Positions 1 through 5,422 of a DNA stretch of 14,225 bases are shown here, one piece after another. The DNA comes from an uncultured Clostridia bacterium (GTDB taxonomy: Bacteria; Bacillota; Clostridia; Christensenellales; Aristaeellaceae): positions 1 through 14,225 of the forward strand of contig CANQGC010000049.1 of NCBI GenBank assembly GCA_947600345.1, in the 5' to 3' direction. The notes beneath the pieces are model-generated. The model made no database searches and was not told where the DNA came from. It worked only from the letters and a program-made list of their open reading frames with translations. Every line of letters begins with the position of its first letter. The stretch's first letter is position 1. The position numbers and the translations under genes were made by a program.

Positions 1-462
1 CTGGACGCGGGCATCGCCCGGGACCTGGCGCTGGAGACGGTGAACCAGCAGATGCTGATGCGCACCGGCGAGGACATATTCGCTACGCTGGATCTGTGCG
101 TGATCGACCTGAACACGGGCGTGGCGGAGTTCACGAAGCTGGCGGCCTGCCGGACGCTGGTGCTGCGCGACGGCGAGCTGATGTGCGTGGAGGGCGGCCG
201 GCTGCCGCTGGGCGTGCTGGAGAACGTGCAGCCCTCGATCCATCGCCTGCGGCTGAAGGCGGGGGACATGCTGGTGATGGGCTCGGACGGCGTGATGGAG
301 GCGGGCGAGGCGCTGATGATCGAACATCGCGTGCGCTCAGAGGCGCAGAGCGCCCCCGAGCAGCTCGCCGAGCGCCTGGTGCACGAGGCCGCCCGCAAGC
401 GCGGCGAGGAGCGCTGCGACGACATGACCTGCATCTGCGCAAGAATCCTGGAAGCAGGGTGA
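1..462 (+). CDS. spoIIE: Stage II sporulation protein E, C-terminal phosphatase part (5' end outside window)
   Basis: The reading frame is open from base 1, so the gene starts upstream. The 153 residues present form the end of a PP2C/SpoIIE serine phosphatase domain. Visible landmarks are TLDLCVIDLNTG, then LKAGDMLVMGSDGVMEAGE with the metal-binding Asp of the GSDG motif, and near the C-terminus the DDMT motif with the last metal-binding Asp pair. The spacing and the wording around LDL, IDL, KAGD and DDMT match SpoIIE better than RsbU-type PP2C proteins. SpoIIE dephosphorylates SpoIIAA in the forespore, freeing sigma-F, and helps asymmetric septation; this is family knowledge. The N-terminal membrane segments and the start are not in the window. 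No terminator follows: hairpin-array repeat A1 begins 3 bases after the TGA. Confidence 0.88.
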   Translation: MDAGIARDLALETVNQQMLMRTGEDIFATLDLCVIDLNTGVAEFTKLAACRTLVLRDGELMCVEGGRLPLGVLENVQPSIHRLRLKAGDMLVMGSDGVMEAGEALMIEHRVRSEAQSAPEQLAERLVHEAARKRGEERCDDMTCICARILEAG

Positions 463-465
463 ATT

Positions 466-800
466 GCGCCTGACCGGCGCGGGGGCGGAATCCCCACAGG
501 GGATTCCGGGCAGCGCCGATCCTTGCGGATCGTCGCTGGAGGGGTTCCGCCTCACGGCGGGAAAGGTGCCCTACCGGGCACATGGACGCCTCACGGCGTG
601 GGCTTGGGAATCCCCACTGGGGATTCCCTTCATCGGCGATGCTTGCGCATCGCCGATGGCCGCCTGCGGGCGGAGGCCCCTGCCGGCGGCCCAAGGAGAG
701 ATGGGGGACGTCAAGCGTCCCCCGTTCCCTCCTTGGATTCTCCCCTCCCTCTCCTGACCAGGGCTGCGGCCCTGGACCCGGGGTTGGACCCGAGGGTAGT
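466..800 (+). repeat. Hairpin-array repeat family A, copy A1
   Basis: A run of adjacent palindromes with short loops: GCGCC/GGCGC (466-480), GGAATCCCC/GGGGATTCC (487-507), GCGCCGATCC/GGATCGTCGC (513-536, one C-T mismatch), CCGCC/GGCGG (547-560), GTGCCC/GGGCAC (566-581), ACGCC/GGCGT (586-599), a second GGGAATCCCC/GGGGATTCCC (606-628), ATCGGCGATGC/GCATCGCCGAT (632-657), a nested pair with outer arms CCAAGGAG (691-698) and CTCCTTGG (729-736) around GGGGGACG/CGTCCCCC (703-723), and CCAGGGC/GCCCTGG (758-775). The whole unit recurs in inverted orientation as A2. No credible gene lies inside; open frames across it are by-products of high GC. The right boundary is approximate. Confidence 0.85.
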
Positions 801-1162
801 ACAGCTGCGAACCTTAGCGGAGCGCGGGGACCTCGACCCCCGCGCAGAGAGGTTTCGTTGGAGGACGGGGGCTACCGGGGATAGTTCGTATTGCGCAGGA
901 TTCGTTACGCCGCGGTTACGCGCCCGCGGCGGCCGGGGGGCTGCGGGCTGAGCCCGCAGCGTGGAGGACGCAGGGGAAGGGGCGGCGTTCCCTTATCGCT
1001 TCTCTCCGTTGCTGCGTCAGCTGCGTTTCTTTATCTTATCTTCGTCGGCTTTCAGCAGGGTCCGGGGCGGCAGCCCCGCCGAAGCGAAGCGGAGGCGTAA
1101 CCCAAAAACCAAAGGCTACAGAGGGCCGGTATTGTCGGCCCGATAACGGAACCTCGGCAATA
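801..1162. other. Gene-free segment between the two inverted family A copies
   Basis: I see no gene here. It contains further hairpins, for example CTGCGGGC/GCCCGCAG around 942-960 and GGGCCG/CGGCCC around 1124-1142. Short stretches seem related between the two halves: GTTCGTATTGC near 884 and its reverse complement GCAATACGAAC near 1157, each followed on its own strand by a similar sequence. The repeat units therefore probably extend into this segment in degraded form. No promoter or RNA gene was recognised. Confidence 0.5.
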
Positions 1163-1514
1163 CGAACTCAGCCAGCCCCGGGTCCAGGGCCGCAGCCCTG
1201 GTCAGGAAGGGGAGGGGAGCATCCAAGGAGGGAACGGGGAGCGCTTGACGCTCCCCATCTCTCCTTGGCCCCCCGGGAGGGGCCTCCGCCCGCAGGCGGG
1301 CATCGGCGATCCGCAGGATCGCCGATGAAGGGAATCCCCAGTGGGGATTCCGAACCCCCTGCCGCCGCAAAGCGGCGGCATACGCCGTGAGGCGTCCATG
1401 TGCCCGGCAGGGCACCCTTCCCGCCGTGAGGCGGGCCCTGCCAGCGCCGATCCGCAAGGATCGGCGCTGCCCGGAATCCCCTGTGGGGATTCCGCCCCCG
1501 CGCCGGGCAGGCGC
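1163..1514 (-). repeat. Hairpin-array repeat family A, copy A2 (inverted relative to A1)
   Basis: Read on the minus strand this follows A1 module by module: GCGCC/GGCGC (1500-1514), GGAATCCCC/GGGGATTCC, GCGCCGATCC/GGATCGGCGC (perfect here, mismatched in A1), CCGCC/GGCGG, GTGCCC/GGGCAC, ACGCC/GGCGT, then an extra hairpin absent from A1 (GCCGCCGC/GCGGCGGC, 1361-1379), then the second GGAATCCCC hairpin, GCCGAT hairpins, and the nested CCAAGGAG...CTCCTTGG unit. In that unit the inner stem is GGGGAGCG/CGCTCCCC (1236-1256) instead of GGGGGACG/CGTCCCCC, so both arms changed together. The copy ends 15 bases before the -35 box of the next operon. Confidence 0.85.
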
Positions 1515-1529
1515 AAAACATTTCTCTGC

Positions 1530-1559
1530 TTGCCTTTGGAAGGGGATGTGTGATAGAAT
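1530..1559 (+). promoter_or_regulatory. Promoter of the NusG-II / Gx transporter / ApbE operon
   Basis: The -35 TTGCCT (1530-1535) and -10 TAGAAT (1554-1559) are separated by 18 bases. Transcription would start near 1566. That argues against ATG 1566 as the start codon of the first gene and for the TTG at 1596. Confidence 0.6.
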
Positions 1560-1595
1560 CTTAGAATGGATGGAGTTCGAAGGGAGGGGCCGGGC

Positions 1596-1982
1596 TTGGA
1601 GGCGAAGCGCAAGCGCTTTGGAAGAAATGACCTGCTGCTGGTCGCGGGCCTGCTCCTGCTGGGGGTGGCGCTGACGCTGGCGCTCGGCGTCAATCGCCGG
1701 GACGGCCGCGAGGTGGTCGTCCGCGTGGACGGGGAGATCGTCGCCCGGCTTTCGCTCTCGGAGGAGCGGGAGCTTCCCATCGAGATCGACGGCCGGATCG
1801 CCAACCGGCTGCAAATCGCGGACGGCGCCGTGCGCATGATCGAGGCGGACTGCCCGGATAAGCTCTGCGTGCGCAAGGGCGCGGTGCGCTACGTGGGGGA
1901 CGGCATCGTCTGCCTGCCCCACCGCGTGGTGGTGGAGGTCGCGGGCGAGGACGAGCTCGGCCTGGACGCCGTGGCAGGATAG
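1596..1982 (+). CDS. NusG domain II-containing membrane protein (EetA-like)
   Basis: A 128-residue protein with an N-terminal membrane segment (roughly residues 10-30, LLLVAGLLLLGVALTLALG) and a small beta-rich outer domain. The diagnostic stretch is DCPDKLCVRKG followed by DGIVCLPHRVVVEV, with the two conserved cysteines of the NusG_II (former DUF1312) family. I chose TTG 1596 because AGGGAGGGG (1581-1589) sits 6 bases upstream and the promoter places the transcript start near 1566. An in-frame ATG at 1566 would add 10 residues but would be nearly leaderless. It is first in a tightly packed operon with a Gx transporter and ApbE. In Listeria-type extracellular electron transfer loci the membrane protein EetA belongs to this family. 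The role here is inferred from family and context. Confidence 0.85.
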   Translation: MEAKRKRFGRNDLLLVAGLLLLGVALTLALGVNRRDGREVVVRVDGEIVARLSLSEERELPIEIDGRIANRLQIADGAVRMIEADCPDKLCVRKGAVRYVGDGIVCLPHRVVVEVAGEDELGLDAVAG

Positions 1983-1994
1983 GGGGCGCTGCGC

Positions 1995-2504
1995 TTGAAG
2001 GGAAGATCGAGGGGCAAGGTTGTCGCCCGCTTCGGGCTGCTGGCGGCGCTGGCGCTGATACTGAGCTGGCTGGAGAGCCTGGTTCCGGCCTTCTTCGCCG
2101 CGCCGGGCATGAAGCTGGGGCTGACGAACCTGGTGGTGCTGGTGGCGCTCTACCGCATGGGCGACCGCGCCGCCCTGGGCGTGAACCTGCTGCGAATCCT
2201 GCTGGCGGCGCTGCTGTTCGGCAACGGCTACTCGCTGGCCTACTCGCTGGCCGGGGGCCTGCTCTCCGGCGCGGCGATGATCCTGCTCAAGCGCTGCGGC
2301 AGGTTCCACATGACCGCCGTCAGCGTGGCGGGCGGGCTCATGCACAACGTGGGTCAGATCCTCACCGCGATGCTGCTGCTGGATACCTGGCAGCTGGCGG
2401 GCTACCTGCCGGTGCTCTGGATCGGCGGCATGGCGGCCGGGCTGATCATCGGCCTGCTGGGCGCGGAGCTGACCCGCAGGCTCCCGCCGGAGCTGTTCGA
2501 CTGA
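1995..2504 (+). CDS. Gx transporter family / Hpre_diP_synt_I membrane protein (EetB-like)
   Basis: A 169-residue, strongly hydrophobic protein with about five membrane segments. Family landmarks are the GMKLGLTNLVVLVALY stretch, RILLAALLFGN, SLAGGLLSGAAM and GGLMHNVGQI. Genomes often label this family heptaprenyl diphosphate synthase component I, but the sequence resembles ECF-type small-molecule membrane components, and EetB of Gram-positive electron transfer loci belongs here. The start is TTG, with AGGGGGC (1981-1987) 7 bases upstream. It lies 12 bases after the NusG-II gene and 22 before the ApbE gene, so co-transcription is likely. The substrate cannot be read from sequence. Confidence 0.83.
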   Translation: MKGRSRGKVVARFGLLAALALILSWLESLVPAFFAAPGMKLGLTNLVVLVALYRMGDRAALGVNLLRILLAALLFGNGYSLAYSLAGGLLSGAAMILLKRCGRFHMTAVSVAGGLMHNVGQILTAMLLLDTWQLAGYLPVLWIGGMAAGLIIGLLGAELTRRLPPELFD

Positions 2505-2526
2505 GGAAGGATCGGGGGAGAGAGAC

Positions 2527-3594
2527 GTGAGACGCGCGATGAAGAGGTTCCTGGCCGGGGCGCTGGCGCTGCTGGCGTGCCTGGCGCTGCCCGCCTGCGA
2601 GCGCGCGCCCGCAGCCGACCCCGAGGCCGCGCAGAAGGAGCAGCGCTACCTGGAGGCGATGGATACCTTCATGACGCTCACCGCCTGCGGCGCGCACCGC
2701 TCGGAGGCGCTGGACGCCGTGGAGGCGGAGATTCGCCGGCTGGAGGCGCTGCTGAGCATCGGCAGCCCCGATAGCGAGATCAGCAAGCTCAACCGCGCGG
2801 GCGCGGCCACGCTCTCCGCCGATAGCCGGGCGCTGGTCGCGCGCTCACTGGAGCTCTGGCAGCAGACCGGCGGCAGGTTCGACATCAGCGTGCTGCCGCT
2901 GATGGAGCTCTGGGGCTTCACCAGCGGAAACTACCACGTGCCCACCCAGGAGGAGCTCGATTCGGCGCTCGCCCGCGTCGGCGCGGATCGGATGACCTTC
3001 GACCCCGACAGCGGCAGGCTGACGCTGGCCCCGGGCCAGGAGATCGACCTGGGCGGCATCGCCAAGGGCTACACCTCCCAGCGGGCGATGGCACTCTTCC
3101 GCGCGGCGGGCGTGACTTCAGCGCTGGTGTCGCTGGGCGGCAACGTGCAGTGCCTGGGCGCACGCCCGGACGGCACGCCCTGGCGCATCGGCATCCAGGC
3201 CCCCTGGGGCGCGGAGGGCGCGATGTCGGCGATCGTCGAGGTGACGGACCGGGCGGTGGTCACCTCCGGCGGCTACGAGCGCTACTTCACGGACGAGGCG
3301 ACGGGGAAGACCTACCGCCACATACTGGACCCCGCCACGGGCTGTCCCGCCGAGAGCGGATTGGCGTCGGTGACGATCGTCGCGCCGGACGGCGCGCTGG
3401 CGGACGGGCTGTCCACGGCGCTCTACATCATGGGGCTGGACGCGGCGACGGAGTACTGGCGGGCGCATAGCGGGGAGTTTGAGGCGATTCTGATCGACGA
3501 TGGGAAGCGGATCTATGTAACCGAGGGCCTGGCGGCATCCGTGCGCCCGGCGGCGGGCATGGACCAACCGACGGTGCTGAAGCGGCAGGGCTGA
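2527..3594 (+). CDS. apbE: FAD:protein FMN transferase, lipoprotein (ApbE/FmnB-like)
   Basis: A 355-residue ApbE enzyme, which moves FMN from FAD onto Ser/Thr of target proteins outside the membrane. It has a lipoprotein signal peptide ending LALPAC with the likely lipidated Cys24 (Cys18 is a weaker alternative). Motifs in order: MDTFMTLTACG (45-55), SPDSEISKLN, DLGGIAKGY (174-182, FAD binding), SLGGN (202-206), TSGGYERYF (247-254), YRHILDPATG (263-272) and ADGLSTALYIMG (292-303, magnesium-binding Asp). The domain is full length. GTG 2527 is preferred because GGGGGAG (2514-2520) lies 6 bases upstream; ATG 2539 would be too far from it. As third gene after EetA- and EetB-like proteins it matches the position of FmnB, which flavinylates an extracellular electron-transfer lipoprotein. 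No such target and no Ndh2 are in the window. Confidence 0.94.
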   Translation: MRRAMKRFLAGALALLACLALPACERAPAADPEAAQKEQRYLEAMDTFMTLTACGAHRSEALDAVEAEIRRLEALLSIGSPDSEISKLNRAGAATLSADSRALVARSLELWQQTGGRFDISVLPLMELWGFTSGNYHVPTQEELDSALARVGADRMTFDPDSGRLTLAPGQEIDLGGIAKGYTSQRAMALFRAAGVTSALVSLGGNVQCLGARPDGTPWRIGIQAPWGAEGAMSAIVEVTDRAVVTSGGYERYFTDEATGKTYRHILDPATGCPAESGLASVTIVAPDGALADGLSTALYIMGLDAATEYWRAHSGEFEAILIDDGKRIYVTEGLAASVRPAAGMDQPTVLKRQG

Positions 3595-3624
3595 GCGCAT
3601 AGGCATCAAGAGAAGCGCAACGCA

Positions 3625-3659
3625 GGACTTTGGGCCCATAATCTACGGGCCCAAAGTCC
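3625..3659 (+). terminator. Hairpin after the ApbE gene, possible terminator
   Basis: A perfect 13-bp stem, GGACTTTGGGCCC (3625-3637) with its complement at 3647-3659 and a 9-nt loop, 31 bases after the stop codon. No T-run follows, so intrinsic termination would be weak. It may instead be a 3' end stabiliser or the outermost module of the adjacent repeat B1. Confidence 0.45.
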
Positions 3660-3670
3660 GTCGCCAAGAT

Positions 3671-4003
3671 GGCGAAGCAGAAGGGAGATTCTTAAGGACC
3701 TCAGGTCCTTAAGCAGGAATTCTTAAGGGACAGAGTCCCTTAAGCAGGTCCGGAGGTTGAAATCCCCACAGGGGATTTCAAGTCCGCCTGTAGGCGGACT
3801 GCCACGGCTCAAATTGAAAATTTGAGGCGCGGCACCGGCGGAGCCCGAAACGGGTCTGGGCGGAGCCCAGCGTCACCCCCGCGGCCCGCGGTCATTCATA
3901 CATCGCCCGGCAAAGCGCACCAACGCCCCACCGTCCCCATACCGCGGGCCGCAGCGGCGCAGATTTGAAACGGGGGAAGCGAAGGCTTCCCCCGTTTCGA
4001 AAC
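3671..4003 (-). repeat. Hairpin-array repeat family B, copy B1
   Basis: Oriented with the conserved tail (GGATTCTCCCTTCT-like on the minus strand, near 3678-3690) last. On plus coordinates the modules are CTTAAGGACCT/AGGTCCTTAAG (3691-3713), CTTAAGGGAC/GTCCCTTAAG (3722-3744), TTGAAATCCCC/GGGGATTTCAA (3757-3781), AGTCCGCC/GGCGGACT (3781-3800), CTCAAATT/AATTTGAG (3808-3826), GGGC-type hairpins near 3838-3870, the core stem GCGGCCCGCGG (3881-3891) with CCGCGGGCCGC (3942-3952) around a 50-nt loop, and GAAACGGGGGAAGC/GCTTCCCCCGTTTC (3967-3998). No gene is present. Confidence 0.85.
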
Positions 4004-4100
4004 AGCCGCCACTAACTCTCGTTCCCCTTCCGCTTCCCGCCCACGCCTCGCAAACCCCGCCTGAAGCGCAAGAGGGCCGGGCCTTCCGATGCGCAATAAA

Positions 4101-4136
4101 GCAGGGGCTAAGGATATACCAATCCTCAGCCCCTGC
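4101..4136 (-). terminator. Terminator-like hairpin between repeats B1 and B2
   Basis: Arms at 4101-4115 and 4122-4136 form a 15-bp stem with one odd pair: A-C on the plus strand, G-U on the minus strand. On the minus strand the stem is followed by TTTATT. Both points suggest action on minus-strand transcripts. The nearest minus-strand gene upstream ends at 4612, about 480 bases away, with repeat B2 in between. The rest of 4004-4272 shows no gene. Confidence 0.4.
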
Positions 4137-4272
4137 GGCCTGTCGAGAAGGGTTTCCCGGCCTGGAAAGCGCCGGAAGGTTGGGTTCGTCGCGACTTTAA
4201 CTTCGATTTTGTCGCGATGGAAGGATGAAAGGATGTGGCCGGGGGAGCGCAATGCGGGGCGTTCGTTTGCTC

Positions 4273-4590
4273 TTTGGTTTGGAAAGCTGCGCTTTCCAAA
4301 CCAAAACTCGCCTCGCGCGGCCCGCGGTATGGGGGCGATGGAGCGCTGGTGCGCTTTGCCGGGGATGGGATGGATGGCCGCGGGCCGCTGGGGGTACGCT
4401 GGGCTCCGCCCAGACCCGTTTCGGGCTCCGCCCGAACCTGCTTAAGGGACTCTGTCCCTTAAGAATCCTGCGGCGCGCCGCCTCAAATCTTTGATTTGAG
4501 CCGGTGCGGTTTGGCCGAAGGCCAAACTTGGAAACCCGAAGGGTTTCCAACCTTCAGGAACCTGAGGTTCCTTGGATTCTCCCTTCTGGG
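4273..4590 (+). repeat. Hairpin-array repeat family B, copy B2 (longest)
   Basis: Modules in order: TTTGGTTTGGAAAGC with its complement (4273-4305, loop TGC), AAAACTCGCCTCG linker, core stem GCGGCCCGCGG (4317-4327) with CCGCGGGCCGC (4378-4388) around a 50-nt loop containing GTGCGCTTTGCCGGG, CTGGGC/GCCCAG, TCGGGC/GCCCGA, CTTAAGGGAC/GTCCCTTAAG, CTCAAATC/GATTTGAG, a TTTGGCC/GGCCAAA hairpin, TTGGAAACCC/GGGTTTCCAA, AGGAACCT/AGGTTCCT, then the tail CCTTGGATTCTCCCTTCTGG. It is inverted relative to B1. No gene is present. Confidence 0.86.
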
Positions 4591-4611
4591 GTTACGGTGG
4601 AGGGTGGCTTC

Positions 4612-5082
4612 CTACTGCCTCACAAACACGATATCCGCGCCCGCGTCTTCCTGTCCATCGTACCAACGAATCGTATCGTAGCTATAGCTGAACGACGCGT
4701 AACCATCTGTGTACACAACCAGCCCATATTCCTCGCCCGACTCGTCGGTCGTGACGTCCAGGCAATAGCAGTCCGTGCTGACGAGCGTTTCGCCGTCCGG
4801 GTTGTAGGTGGCGGTCATGTGCCATTCGTAATGCTCATAGATGCCGCTGCTCCAGTAAATGAATACATCGTAGGCGCTGCCTGCGGGCTCGATGAACAGG
4901 TCGCAGTGGCAGCCCACCGGCTCGATCCATTCCCCCACAAACGAATCGCCGCTCTCGGGAAATGCGTTCGAGACCGCGATCCTGCCGCGCGCCGCACCCT
5001 CGCCCAGGCACGTCCCGCACAGCAGCGCGAGGATGAGCATACCCGCCAGCAGATACCTCAGTGTGTTCCTTGCCCTCTTCAT
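4612..5082 (-). CDS. Secreted protein of unknown function, 156 residues
   Basis: The protein begins with a basic stretch and a hydrophobic signal sequence (MKRARNTLRYLLAGMLILALLCG) and is otherwise rich in aromatic, acidic and beta-forming residues. Recognisable stretches are FVGEWIEPVGCHCDLFIEP, YDVFIYWSSGIYEHYEWHMTATYNPDGETLVS and DTIRWYDGQEDAGADIVFVR. The pattern of short beta strands with a W-containing start resembles small exported beta-barrel (lipocalin-like) proteins of gut Clostridia, but I cannot name a family. Cys22 or Cys25 might be lipidated, but no good lipobox is visible. The ATG is supported by AAGGAGG 9 bases upstream (5092-5098) and by a strong promoter at 5164-5192. It is divergent from the HtrA gene. 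Confidence 0.78.
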   Translation of the reverse strand: MKRARNTLRYLLAGMLILALLCGTCLGEGAARGRIAVSNAFPESGDSFVGEWIEPVGCHCDLFIEPAGSAYDVFIYWSSGIYEHYEWHMTATYNPDGETLVSTDCYCLDVTTDESGEEYGLVVYTDGYASFSYSYDTIRWYDGQEDAGADIVFVRQ

Positions 5083-5163
5083 GGATGGAATCCTCCTTTT
5101 CCGGTCGTTGGTTTCGTTCGCGTCGCTTCCTTTGTTTCTTATTTCCCTCCGGATTCTTACAAA

Positions 5164-5192
5164 ATTATAACATGCGCTTGCGCGCGCGTCAA
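5164..5192 (-). promoter_or_regulatory. Promoter for the 156-residue secreted protein
   Basis: On the minus strand TTGACG (5192-5187) and TATAAT (5169-5164) are separated by 17 bases. The leader is about 75 bases and ends in a strong Shine-Dalgarno site. Confidence 0.8.
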
Positions 5193-5305
5193 TACTGCAA
5201 ATGGCGAGGCCTGCCGCGCTTCGTCTGGAAGAGGGCTCCAGATATGGAAGAAATTGACGGAATAAAGAGTTACAGTTCGTTCATAAATTAAGGAATGTTT
5301 GTTCA

Positions 5306-5334
5306 TTGACTTTCCCTGACTTGGGAAGTATAAT
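5306..5334 (+). promoter_or_regulatory. Promoter of the HtrA-like protease gene
   Basis: TTGACT (5306-5311) and TATAAT (5329-5334) with a 17-base spacer. The spacer holds an imperfect inverted repeat (TTCCC and GGGAA around TGACTT) that could be an operator, though no regulator is identified. The leader is about 80 bases. The 5193-5305 stretch between the divergent promoters shows no gene. Confidence 0.8.
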
Positions 5335-5422
5335 ACAGTCGTTCCCTGAGGAAAGCGATCGGGAACCGCCGCCGAAGGGCGAGCGTCAAAGGACAAGAGC
5401 GACTGAAAAGGAGAGATAGATT

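Noticed and set aside
464..951. Several open frames of 97-187 codons across repeat A1 on both strands
   Set aside because: They run through palindromes in a GC-rich repeat, have no ribosome sites, and the same peptide (ESPQGIPGSADPCG-like) reappears from A2 only because the DNA is repeated.
463..1529. Insertion sequence or transposon with A1 and A2 as terminal inverted repeats
   Set aside because: The 360-base interior has no transposase frame. The inverted copies are hairpin arrays themselves, and I could not identify a target duplication at 463-466 and 1514-1518.
1116..2345. A 409-codon minus-strand frame overlapping A2, the NusG-II gene and the Gx transporter gene
   Set aside because: It is antisense to two well-recognised genes, is His/Arg/Gln-rich as expected from antisense of GC-rich coding sequence, and matches no family.
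3896..4550. Frames of about 75-118 codons on both strands across repeats B1 and B2
   Set aside because: They cross hairpins and the conserved core stem, have no initiation signals, and similar peptides recur in every repeat copy.
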